A DNA stretch of 64,000 nucleotides from Acidiphilium sp. PA. GTDB taxonomy: Bacteria > Pseudomonadota > Alphaproteobacteria > Acetobacterales > Acetobacteraceae. The stretch covers positions 62,686-126,685 of the forward strand of contig NZ_JAIMBY010000006.1 of the NCBI RefSeq assembly GCF_026191915.1, read 5' to 3'. Both the position numbers and the translations under genes were made by a program. Below are positions 25,198 through 33,259 of the stretch, piece by piece (position 1 is the first letter of the stretch; each line of letters opens with the position of its first letter). The notes beneath the pieces are model-generated. The model saw nothing but the letters and a program-made list of their open reading frames with translations, was not told where the DNA came from and searched no databases.

Positions 25198-25653
25198 ATG
25201 GACTGGCAACACAACGGCGTCCGCGTCATCCCCGGCGACCAACTCGACCCCAACACCCCGCAGACCCCCGGCATGAGCCGCGCCGCGGCGATCAACCACG
25301 CCCGCGTCGGTGCGCAGAAACTCTGGGCCGGCACCGTCACCATCGATCCCGATGCCAAGACCGGCGCGCATCATCATGGCGCGCTGGAGAGCGTGATCTT
25401 CGTGGTGAAGGGCAGGGCGCGCATGCGCTGGGGCGAGCGCCTCGAATTCACCGCCGAAGCCGGGCCGGGCGATTTCATCTTCATCCCCCCCTACGTGCCG
25501 CACCAGGAAATCAATGCCAGCACCGATGAACGGCTGGAATGCATGCTGGTCCGCTCCGACAACGAAGCGGTGGTGGTCAATCTCGACATCGAACCGGTGG
25601 AAACCCCCAGCGAAGTCGCCTGGATCGACCCGATCCACCAACACAAGCACTGA
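25198..25653 (+). CDS. Cupin domain protein
   Basis: A 151-residue single-cupin protein. The first cupin motif is GAHHHGALESVIFVVKGRAR with metal-binding His residues and Glu. The second is PGDFIFIPPYVPHQEINAS. Substrate and function are unknown. The ATG at 25198 directly follows the composite repeat; GGAGC lies 6-10 nt upstream. It is followed 11 nt later by the sulfite-oxidase-like gene, so they may be co-transcribed. Confidence 0.85.
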   Translation: MDWQHNGVRVIPGDQLDPNTPQTPGMSRAAAINHARVGAQKLWAGTVTIDPDAKTGAHHHGALESVIFVVKGRARMRWGERLEFTAEAGPGDFIFIPPYVPHQEINASTDERLECMLVRSDNEAVVVNLDIEPVETPSEVAWIDPIHQHKH

Positions 25654-25664
25654 AAGACGCCGTC

Positions 25665-26339
25665 ATGACCGAGACCGACAAGGACAGCATCAGCCTGTTC
25701 GGCCAGATCAAGGACAAGCTGATCGGCCGCAAACAGGATTGGTCGCGCGACGGCCGCGCGCTCACCGGCACCACCGCGCCGCACGCCCAGCGCCTGCCGC
25801 CCGGCCAGCGCCTGGTGACCGACTGGCCGGTGCTCGATCTCGGCATCCAGCCGGAGATCCCGCACGCCGCCTTCCGCCTGACCATCGACGGCGACGTTGC
25901 CAACCCGGTCACGCTCGACTGGAACGCCCTGATGGACCTGCCCCAGCACGACAGCGTGTCGGACATGCACTGCGTCACCACCTGGTCGCGCTACGACAAC
26001 CATTGGCGCGGCATCCGAGTCGCCACCATCCTCGACCTCGTCCAACCGCACAACACCGCCACCCACGTGCTGTTCGAATCGCACGACGACTACACAACCA
26101 ACCTCACGCTCGAACAATTCGCCGCCGAGGATTGCCACCTGGTCCACACCTGGGAGGGCAAACCCATCTCGCGCCAGCACGGCGGCCCGCTGCGCGTCCT
26201 GGTACCGCGCTATTATCTCTGGAAATCGGCCAAATGGGTCCGCCGCATCACCTTCGCCACCGCCGACCACCCGGGTTTCTGGGAAACCCGCGGCTACAAC
26301 AACAACGCCGACCCCTGGCTCGAAGAACGCTACAGCTGA
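25665..26339 (+). CDS. Sulfite oxidase-like molybdopterin oxidoreductase
   Basis: A 224-residue protein of the Oxidored_molyb (COG2041) family. The pterin/molybdenum-binding Cys is in DMHCVTTWSRYDNHWRG (near residue 102). Other family segments are SHDDYTTNLTLEQF, HGGPLRVLVPRYYLWKSAKW and the WETRGYNNNADPW tail. There is no Tat or Sec signal, unlike periplasmic MsrP (YedY), so it is predicted to be cytosolic. No haem partner is nearby. The substrate is unknown. Confidence 0.85.
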   Translation: MTETDKDSISLFGQIKDKLIGRKQDWSRDGRALTGTTAPHAQRLPPGQRLVTDWPVLDLGIQPEIPHAAFRLTIDGDVANPVTLDWNALMDLPQHDSVSDMHCVTTWSRYDNHWRGIRVATILDLVQPHNTATHVLFESHDDYTTNLTLEQFAAEDCHLVHTWEGKPISRQHGGPLRVLVPRYYLWKSAKWVRRITFATADHPGFWETRGYNNNADPWLEERYS

Positions 26340-26414
26340 GCGGGTACCGCTTCACGGATCACGGCACTTCAGCTACCAGACCGCTGAGCGATCCCCCAAT
26401 CAGGAGACCAGACC

Positions 26415-26900
26415 ATGATCAAAGTCGGTGACAAGCTGCCGTCCATGAAACTGATGACCCCCGGTGCCGAAGGCCCGCGCGAGGTCGATACCGCCGATCT
26501 GTTCGCCGGCAAGACCGTGGTGATGTTCGCCGTCCCCGGCGCCTTCACCCCCACCTGCAGCGCCAAGCACCTGCCCGGCTTTACCGAGCATTACGACGCG
26601 CTGAAGGCCAAGGGCGTCGATTCCATCATCTGCCTCGCGGTCAACGACGTGTTCGTGATGGGTGCCTGGGCCGCCAGCCAGAAGGGCGCCGAGCACATCA
26701 CCTTCCTGGCCGATGGGTCGGGCATGTTCACCCGCGCGCTCGGTCTCGAGCTCGATCTCGTTGCACGCGGCCTCGGGGTGCGCAGCCAGCGGTTCGCCCT
26801 GATCGCCAAGGACGGCGTGGTCACCCATCTCGCGGTCGAGCAGGCCGGCGGGTTCGAGGTCAGCCGCGCCGAGGCGATCCTGGAGGCGCTGCCCGCCTGA
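26415..26900 (+). CDS. Peroxiredoxin (Prx5/AhpC-TSA type)
   Basis: Thiol peroxidase of 161 residues reducing hydrogen peroxide and organic hydroperoxides. The peroxidatic Cys is in VPGAFTPTCSAKHLPGF (about residue 49). The segment ICLAVNDVFVMGAWA marks the 1-Cys/atypical Prx5 subfamily that uses glutaredoxin or glutathione. A clear AGGAG lies upstream of the ATG. It ends 2 nt before the GT2-GtrA gene. Confidence 0.92.
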   Translation: MIKVGDKLPSMKLMTPGAEGPREVDTADLFAGKTVVMFAVPGAFTPTCSAKHLPGFTEHYDALKAKGVDSIICLAVNDVFVMGAWAASQKGAEHITFLADGSGMFTRALGLELDLVARGLGVRSQRFALIAKDGVVTHLAVEQAGGFEVSRAEAILEALPA

Positions 26901-26902
26901 CC

Positions 26903-27997
26903 ATGACCGATGCGCCAGCTCCGGCGCTCTGCGTTGTCGTGCCGTGCTACAACGAAGCCCTGAACGTCGCCCCGATGGTCGCGGCCCTCGATGCCGCGCT
27001 CACCGGCATCGCCTGGGAAGTCGTGTTCGTCGATGACGACAGCCCGGATGGCACGGCCGATACGGTCCGCGCGATCGCGCGCACCGACCCGCGGGTGCGC
27101 TGCCTGCGCCGGATCGGCCGGCGCGGCCTGTCCTCGGCGGTGATCGAGGGTGCCTTGTCGAGTTCGGCCGATTTCATCGCGGTGATCGATGGCGATCTCC
27201 AGCACGACGAAACCCGCCTGCCGATCATGCTGGAAACCGTCGCAAACGGTGCGGATATCGCGATCGGCAGCCGCCACGTCGGCGATGGCGATGCCGCGGG
27301 CCTCGCCTCGCCGCTGCGCGAACGCCTGTCCGCCGGCGGCATCCGCCTCGCGCAGATGCTGGCGCGCGCACCGGTCAACGACCCGATGAGCGGATTTTTT
27401 CTGCTCCGCCGCACCAGGTTCGAAGCGCTGGCGCATCGGCTGAACGGGCAGGGGTTCAAGATCTTGCTCGACCTGCTGCTGGCCTCGCCGCAGCCGCTCA
27501 CAATCGTCGAGGTGCCGTACCGGTTCCGCCCGCGCGCCGCCGGCCAGAGCAAGCTCGACATTCTGGTGCTGGTGCAGTTCGCCGGCCTGCTGATCGATAA
27601 ATCGCTGGGCGGCATTGTGCCGCTGCGCTTCCTCGCCTTCGCGCTGGTCGGCGCGTTCGGCATGCTGGTCAATCTGCTGGTCACCGGCGCCGCCCGCCGC
27701 CTCGGCCTCGATTTCGGTACCGCCCAGACCATCGGCACGATCATCGCGATGGTCGCGAATTTCGAGCTGAACAACCGCCTGACCTATCGCACCCTGCAGC
27801 TGCGCGCCGGCGGCTACTGGCGCGGCCTCGTATTGTTCATGCTGGTCTGCGGTCTCGGCGCGATCGCCAATATCGGCATCGCGCGCGCCCTTTATCACGA
27901 CAACACCGCCGGCTTCGCGGCGAGTGCCGCGGGTGCCGCGATCGGCGTGGTCTGGAATTACGCGGTATCGGCCACGCTGGTCTGGCGCGCACGGTGA
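26903..27997 (+). CDS. Dolichol/undecaprenyl-phosphate sugar synthase fused to GtrA
   Basis: A 364-residue two-domain protein. Residues 1 to about 230 are a GT2 (Dpm1-like) domain with CVVVPCYNEALNVAPMV, VVFVDDDSPDGTADTV and DGDLQHDE. Residues about 235-364 form a GtrA domain with four helices (FLALVGAFGMLVNLLVTGAA-like, ending AIGVVWNYAVSATLVW). Such fusions make a polyprenyl-phosphate sugar and flip it. The next gene is a GT39 transferase that could use that donor. Overlap with it is GTGA. Confidence 0.9.
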   Translation: MTDAPAPALCVVVPCYNEALNVAPMVAALDAALTGIAWEVVFVDDDSPDGTADTVRAIARTDPRVRCLRRIGRRGLSSAVIEGALSSSADFIAVIDGDLQHDETRLPIMLETVANGADIAIGSRHVGDGDAAGLASPLRERLSAGGIRLAQMLARAPVNDPMSGFFLLRRTRFEALAHRLNGQGFKILLDLLLASPQPLTIVEVPYRFRPRAAGQSKLDILVLVQFAGLLIDKSLGGIVPLRFLAFALVGAFGMLVNLLVTGAARRLGLDFGTAQTIGTIIAMVANFELNNRLTYRTLQLRAGGYWRGLVLFMLVCGLGAIANIGIARALYHDNTAGFAASAAGAAIGVVWNYAVSATLVWRAR

Positions 27998-29427
27998 CCC
28001 CGCGCGCCTGGCTCATCCTGCTCGCGGCGCTGACCGCGCTGCGGCTGATCGTCGCCGCAATCGTCCCGCTCGCGCCGGACGAGGCGTATTACTGGCTCTG
28101 GTCGCGCCACCTCCAGCCCGGCTATCTCGACGATTCGCCGCTGATCGCGTGGTGGATCCGCATCGGAACCGCGGTGGGCGGCGCATCGACCCTGGGGATC
28201 CGCCTGCTCTCACCGATCAGTGCGGCCATCGGCTCGCTCCTGCTCTGGCGCACCGGCGAGGATCTGTTTCCCGCACGCAACGCCGGGCTGATGGCGGCGG
28301 TACTGCTCAACGCCACGCTGCTGCTCAACGCCGGCGCGATCATCACCACGCCCGACACACCTTTATTATTGTTCTGGACCGCCACACTCGCCGCCGTCGC
28401 GCGCTGGCATGCCACCGCCGACGACCGCTGGTGGCTCGCCGCCGGCATCGCCGCCGGCCTCGCGCTCGATGCCAAATACACCGGCCTGCTCATCCTGGTC
28501 GCGATCGGGCTGTGGCTGCTGATCACCCCGCAAGGCCGCTCTGCCCTGGCGCGCCCGCTGCCCTGGCTCGGTCTCGCCCTGTCCTGCGGGGTGTTCGCCC
28601 CGGTCATCCTCTGGAATGCCGATCACGGCTGGGCCAGCTTCGCCAAACAGGGCGGCCGCAGCGCGCATCTCGATCTCGCGGGCGCGCCCGCCCATCTGGC
28701 GGGGCTGATCGGCGGCCAGATCGGTCTGGTCACGCCCGGGGTGATCCTGTTGATGACGATCGGCCTCTGCCGCGCGCTGCGCCGCCGCAGCCCCGCCGGC
28801 GATCTGGTCGCGCTTACCGTGCTGGTTCCCGGCGCGGTGTTCGCCGAACATATCCTCTCGGGTCCGGTGCAGCCCAACTGGCCGGCCATCATGATCCCCG
28901 GCGCCGCGCTGGCCGCCGCCGGTGCCGCGCCCGCCATCACAAGCCGCTTCATCACGCCGGCCGCCGCACTGGGTGCGGCGCTGTCCGCCCTGGTCTATGC
29001 CCAGGCGGTCGCGGCACCGCTGCCGCTCCCGGCCGCGCGCGATCCCACCGCCCTGCAACTCGCCGGCTGGCGCGGCCTCGCCACGGCGTTGGATGCGCTG
29101 GCGCGGACCCATCACGTCGATACCATCGGCGCGGTCGATTACGGTCTGGTCGCCGAACTCGGCCATGACGCGTCATCCCATCTCGCGGTGGCCGGCATCG
29201 GCGCGCGCTGGCAGTATTTCGCGCGCCCCCGGCTGAGGGCCGGCCAGACCCTGCTGCTGATCGCGCCGGTTTATCTGCCCGCCCCGGTCGCGCCGCGGTT
29301 TACCCGCATCGTTTTCCTCGGCACGATGGCGCGCCGGCGCGCCGGCGCGGTGATCCGATCCTACAACGTCTTCGAGGTGACATTCATGGGCCACGCACAA
29401 TCCGCCATCATGAGGGCCGCCCGATGA
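27994..29427 (+). CDS. GT39 family glycosyltransferase (ArnT/PMT-like)
   Basis: A 477-residue polytopic GT-C glycosyltransferase. It has the catalytic acidic motif LAPDEAYYWLWSRH in the first periplasmic loop and multiple hydrophobic helices through about residue 340, with a periplasmic C-terminal domain. It likely transfers a sugar from a polyprenyl-phosphate donor made by the upstream GT2-GtrA protein onto LPS, another glycan or a protein (inference). The GTG start overlaps the upstream stop. Confidence 0.85.
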   Translation: MTPRAWLILLAALTALRLIVAAIVPLAPDEAYYWLWSRHLQPGYLDDSPLIAWWIRIGTAVGGASTLGIRLLSPISAAIGSLLLWRTGEDLFPARNAGLMAAVLLNATLLLNAGAIITTPDTPLLLFWTATLAAVARWHATADDRWWLAAGIAAGLALDAKYTGLLILVAIGLWLLITPQGRSALARPLPWLGLALSCGVFAPVILWNADHGWASFAKQGGRSAHLDLAGAPAHLAGLIGGQIGLVTPGVILLMTIGLCRALRRRSPAGDLVALTVLVPGAVFAEHILSGPVQPNWPAIMIPGAALAAAGAAPAITSRFITPAAALGAALSALVYAQAVAAPLPLPAARDPTALQLAGWRGLATALDALARTHHVDTIGAVDYGLVAELGHDASSHLAVAGIGARWQYFARPRLRAGQTLLLIAPVYLPAPVAPRFTRIVFLGTMARRRAGAVIRSYNVFEVTFMGHAQSAIMRAAR

Positions 29428-30401
29428 CCCCGACGCCCGACGATGTACACCGCGCCGCCGCGCTGATCGGCCCGCATATCGTCCGCACCCCCACGCTGCG
29501 CTCGGCAGCGCTCGATCAACGCACCGGCACGACCGCCTTCGTCAAGGCCGAACCCCTGCAACGTACCGGCAGCTTCAAGCTGCGCGGTGCCACCAACGCG
29601 CTGCACCTCCTGCCGGAAGCGGTGCGGCGGCACGGCGTGGTCACCTATTCCTCGGGCAATCACGGCCAGGCGATCGCCTGCGCCGCCGCGGCGCTCGGCA
29701 TCGGTGCGACCATCGTGATGCCGGCCGATGCGCCCTCGATCAAGCGCGAAGCGACCGCCGCCTGGGGTGCGACGATCGTGCCGTTCGACCGGCGGACCGA
29801 GGACCGCGCCGCGATCGGCCGGGACATCGCGGCCCGCACCGGCGCCGCGCTGATCCCGCCGTTCGAGCATGCGGACGTGATCGCCGGGCAGGGCACGCTC
29901 GCGCTCGAACTGGTGGCGGATGCGCGCGCGGCGGGGGTCGAACTCGATATCATGCTCGTCTGCACCGGTGGAGGCGGCCTCACCGCCGGCTGCGCGCTGG
30001 CGCTGCAGAGCGTCTCGCCGGCGACGCGCCTGATCGCGGTCGAACCCGAGGGCTGGGACGATACCGGCCGCTCCCTCGTCGCGGGCAGCCTTGTCACCAA
30101 CGACGGTGCCGGTTCACCGCTGTGCGACGCGCTGCTGGCGATGGCGCCGGGCGCGTTGACCTTCTCGATCAACCAGCGCCTGCTCGCCGGCGCGGTGGCG
30201 GTGGCCGATGCCGCGGTGCTGCGCGCGATCGGTTTTGCGGCGAAACACCTGAAACTGGTCGTCGAGCCCGGCGGCGCGGTGGCGCTCGCGGCGCTGCTCG
30301 GCGAGGCCCTGCCGCTGGCGGGGCTTAGCGTCGGCGTCATCCTGTCCGGCGGCAATATCGACCCCGCGATCTTCGCCCGCGCATTAACCGACCCCGATTA
30401 G
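29424..30401 (+). CDS. Threonine/serine dehydratase-like PLP enzyme
   Basis: A 325-residue fold-type II PLP enzyme related to catabolic threonine dehydratase and serine racemase. The Schiff-base Lys is in RTGSFKLRGATNAL. SSGNHGQAIACAA binds the carboxylate, and the phosphate loop is VCTGGGGLTAG. No C-terminal ACT domain is present, so it resembles the short TdcB/serine racemase type. The exact substrate is not certain. It overlaps the GT39 gene by 4 nt, though the functions look unrelated. Confidence 0.88.
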   Translation: MTPTPDDVHRAAALIGPHIVRTPTLRSAALDQRTGTTAFVKAEPLQRTGSFKLRGATNALHLLPEAVRRHGVVTYSSGNHGQAIACAAAALGIGATIVMPADAPSIKREATAAWGATIVPFDRRTEDRAAIGRDIAARTGAALIPPFEHADVIAGQGTLALELVADARAAGVELDIMLVCTGGGGLTAGCALALQSVSPATRLIAVEPEGWDDTGRSLVAGSLVTNDGAGSPLCDALLAMAPGALTFSINQRLLAGAVAVADAAVLRAIGFAAKHLKLVVEPGGAVALAALLGEALPLAGLSVGVILSGGNIDPAIFARALTDPD

Positions 30402-30453
30402 TCTTTCGTTAACCCCGCCCCGCGATACTGCCCCCGAAGGCGGTGCAACAACG

Positions 30454-31518
30454 ATGGCTTCACGGAAACCACGAGCGGGCAAGGCGGGTAATCAGGCGGT
30501 CAACGTCATTATCCGCAAGGAAGAGATTGTCGAGGGCGGCCATCATGGCGGCGCCTGGAAGGTCGCCTACGCCGATTTCGTGACCGCGATGATGGCGTTC
30601 TTTCTGCTGATGTGGCTGATCAACGCGACCACGCAAGCCCAGCGCATCGGCCTTGCCGATTATTTCAGCCAGGCGAATGTGCTCAACCGCGGCGCCTCCG
30701 GCGAAGGCAAGCCGTTCGGCGGCCGCACGCCGTTCGATCACGGCGCCCTGACGTCCGATCTCGGGGCCGTGCGCGTCACCGTCGGGCACAATCCGGTCCC
30801 GCCCACCGTGCCGCACGTGCCGCAGGGCGAGCAGATCCGCCCGGTCAACGCGACGGGCGAACATCTCGCCAATGTCACGACGACCCTGCAAGGCACCGCC
30901 CACCCTGGCAGCGGCGCGGTGCCGAGCATGGCGCCCCCGGCCGCGCCACCCGCCAGAGCCACGGTGGCCGCCGCCGTTGCCAACGGCGGTCTGGCCCCCG
31001 GCGATCTGGGCCACCGCCGCTTCGCCGCCGCTTCCCATGCGATGAAACAGGCCATCGCGGCCGATCCGTCGCTGCGGGTGCTTTCGCATCAGGTCAGCAT
31101 CCACGAAACGCCGCAGGGGCTCGAAATCCAGATCATGGACACCCACAAGCGGCCAATGTTCAAACTCGGTTCATCCGAACCCAACGCCATGACCGGCGCG
31201 CTGATCCGCAAGATCACCCCGATCCTGGTCAAGCTGGCGGACCCGATCAAGATTTCCGGCTATACCGATGCGACACCTTATGTCGGCACCGGCCAGAGTA
31301 ACTGGGATCTATCGGTCGAGCGCGCGAACGCGACGCGCCGCTTGATGGAACAGGCCGGTCTGCCGAAACCGCTCGTCAGCGCCGTGGTCGGCTATGCCGA
31401 TCACGATCTGCTGCTGCCAAAAACGCCGCGCGCCGCAGGCAACCGGCGGGTCGCAATCCTGGTCTTGCGTCCCGCACCGGTGAATGGGGTCAAAACATAT
31501 GGTGCGACCGCACCATGA
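30454..31518 (+). CDS. motB: Flagellar motor stator protein MotB
   Basis: Stator subunit that anchors to peptidoglycan, 354 residues. The N-terminal part has the plug/TM segment AWKVAYADFVTAMMAFFLLM, with the proton-carrying Asp in YADF. A long Pro/Ala/Gly-rich linker follows. The C-terminal OmpA-like domain (ISGYTDATPYVGTGQSNWDL, then SVERANATRRLME) binds peptidoglycan. It lies upstream of motA, the reverse of the common order. Confidence 0.93.
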   Translation: MASRKPRAGKAGNQAVNVIIRKEEIVEGGHHGGAWKVAYADFVTAMMAFFLLMWLINATTQAQRIGLADYFSQANVLNRGASGEGKPFGGRTPFDHGALTSDLGAVRVTVGHNPVPPTVPHVPQGEQIRPVNATGEHLANVTTTLQGTAHPGSGAVPSMAPPAAPPARATVAAAVANGGLAPGDLGHRRFAAASHAMKQAIAADPSLRVLSHQVSIHETPQGLEIQIMDTHKRPMFKLGSSEPNAMTGALIRKITPILVKLADPIKISGYTDATPYVGTGQSNWDLSVERANATRRLMEQAGLPKPLVSAVVGYADHDLLLPKTPRAAGNRRVAILVLRPAPVNGVKTYGATAP

Positions 31519-31557
31519 CCCGATATTCGAAGATCCATTTGAATAATTCGGTGAGTG

Positions 31558-32427
31558 ATGCTGACTTTGGGAGGCGTGGCTTTTCTGCTCGTCTGTGTAT
31601 TCGGGGTATTTATCGCCACCGGCGGCGCAATCGGGCCCTTGATGAAATCGATGCCGCTGGAATTCGTCACGATCGGCGGGGCCGCGATCGGTACGTTCAT
31701 CGCCGGCAATTCGATGCACCACATCAAACACACGCTGGGCGATTTCAAGAAGGTGATGAAGGGCGGTTCCTTCAAAAAATCCGACTATACCGAACTGCTC
31801 TGCATGCTGTTCTACCTGGTGCGGCTCGCCTCGACCAAAGGGGCGATGGCGCTCGAAGCCCATATCGAACGGCCGGAGGAAAGCCCGGTGTTCCAGCATT
31901 TTCCGCGCATTCTGAAAAACCATCACGCAACCGCCATCATGTGCGACTATCTGCGCATGGTCGGCATGAACGCCGATGATCCGCACCAGATCGAAGACGT
32001 CATGGCCCGCGAACTGCGCAAGACGCTGACCGAGGAACTGCACGGTGCCCACACCTTGCAGACCATGGCGGATGGGCTGCCCGCGCTCGGCATCGTCGCC
32101 GCCGTGCTCGGCGTCATCAAGACCATGGCCCACATCAGTCAGCCGCCCGCCATTCTCGGCGAAATGATCGGCGAGGCGCTCACCGGCACATTCCTCGGCG
32201 TTCTGCTGGCGTATGGCATCGTCGGCCCGCTCGCCGTGCGGATGCGCGGCGTGGTCGAGGAGGATTCGCGCTATTTCGAAGTGATCAGGGCCGTGCTGGT
32301 GGCCCATCTGCACGGCAACGCGCCGCAGGTCAGTGTCGAGATCGGGCGTAAAATGGTGCCCAACCTCCATATGCCGAGTTTCTCCGAGCTTGAGGAATCG
32401 GTACAGACCTTGAAAATCGGCGCCTGA
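31558..32427 (+). CDS. motA: Flagellar motor stator protein MotA
   Basis: Stator ring subunit of about 289 residues with four membrane helices. The first is LGGVAFLLVCVFGVFIATGG, and the conserved membrane block is GLPALGIVAAVLGVIKTMAH and GTFLGVLLAYGIVGPLA. The large cytoplasmic loop contains the rotor-facing charged residues. The ATG at 31558 is preferred; a GTG one codon earlier (31555) is possible. It lies 39 nt after motB and ends 12 nt before the convergent acetyltransferase gene. Confidence 0.93.
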   Translation: MLTLGGVAFLLVCVFGVFIATGGAIGPLMKSMPLEFVTIGGAAIGTFIAGNSMHHIKHTLGDFKKVMKGGSFKKSDYTELLCMLFYLVRLASTKGAMALEAHIERPEESPVFQHFPRILKNHHATAIMCDYLRMVGMNADDPHQIEDVMARELRKTLTEELHGAHTLQTMADGLPALGIVAAVLGVIKTMAHISQPPAILGEMIGEALTGTFLGVLLAYGIVGPLAVRMRGVVEEDSRYFEVIRAVLVAHLHGNAPQVSVEIGRKMVPNLHMPSFSELEESVQTLKIGA

Positions 32428-32439
32428 CGATGTGCGGGT

Positions 32440-32943
32440 TCAAATATCGGTGTCGAGTCCGCGTTGCATGATGATCACATCAAGCCAACGGCCAAATTTG
32501 AACCCGACATCGCGCAGCGTGCCGACGCGCTGAAACCCGAGGCTCGCATGGACCCCGATCGAGCCGGTATTCTCGGAATCCCCGATCACCGCCAGCATCT
32601 GGCGAAACCCGCGGGCCCGCGCATCGCTCAGCAACCGCGCGACCAGCGCCTTGCCGACCCCCTGACCCCGCACATTCTCGCGGACATAAACACTGTCCTC
32701 GGCGGTGAACCGATAGGCCGAGCGCGCGCGGTACTGATCGAAATAGGCAAACCCCAGCAAACCGGTCGCATCGGTCGCCACCAGCCAAGACCGGCCGGCG
32801 CCCACGATCTGCCGATGGCGCGCCGCAATCTCCTCGAGTGCCGGGGGAATTTCCTCGAACGTGCCGGTGCCCTCAAGCACATGATGGGCGTAAATCGCCT
32901 GGCACTCGGGCAGATCCTCAGCGGTCGCGGCGCGGATTTCCAT
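32440..32943 (-). CDS. GNAT N-acetyltransferase (phosphinothricin/methionine-derivative type)
   Basis: A 167-residue acetyltransferase. It has the acetyl-CoA-binding motif VRGQGVGKALVARLL and the Pat/Bar/MddA-type features IYAHHVLEGTGTFEE and GSIGVHASLGFQRVGTLRDVGFK. Family members acetylate phosphinothricin or methionine sulfone/sulfoximine, but the native substrate is often unknown. The ATG at 32943 begins MEIRAATAED; a TTG two codons earlier is less likely. It is convergent with motA. Confidence 0.88.
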   Translation of the reverse strand: MEIRAATAEDLPECQAIYAHHVLEGTGTFEEIPPALEEIAARHRQIVGAGRSWLVATDATGLLGFAYFDQYRARSAYRFTAEDSVYVRENVRGQGVGKALVARLLSDARARGFRQMLAVIGDSENTGSIGVHASLGFQRVGTLRDVGFKFGRWLDVIIMQRGLDTDI

Positions 32944-33259
32944 GGGCAATCGACTCCAGGTGAACGAACCTCAGTGATGCCGCCGCCACCGCGACATCGC
33001 AAGAGCCCGGGGCCGATCCATCCCGCCCGCGGCCACCCATCCGGTCGATCGAGCGGTCCATCCGGCTCTGGAAGCGGACGCAGGTTTTGTGCTATTATCG
33101 AGACCGGGTTGGAGATTTGATCTATTTCATTGAATTCTGCCGCCGTTTCTGGTCTGTTGCAGCGCGGCGTAAACCGTGCGCATCTCAATCGCGTTCGCCA
33201 TGCATTTACCGTCACCCGGCAAGACCCAGACCGGGCCAATACAAGGGACATCTCGCCCC
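32944..33259. other. Intergenic promoter region between the GNAT and ABC exporter genes
   Basis: This 316-base stretch separates two divergently transcribed genes and contains no convincing gene. A TATTAT at 33093-33098 could be a -10 element for the exporter operon, but no good -35 was found at the right spacing. Several CCATCCGG words recur around 33025-33065. Nothing else was recognised. Confidence 0.4.
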
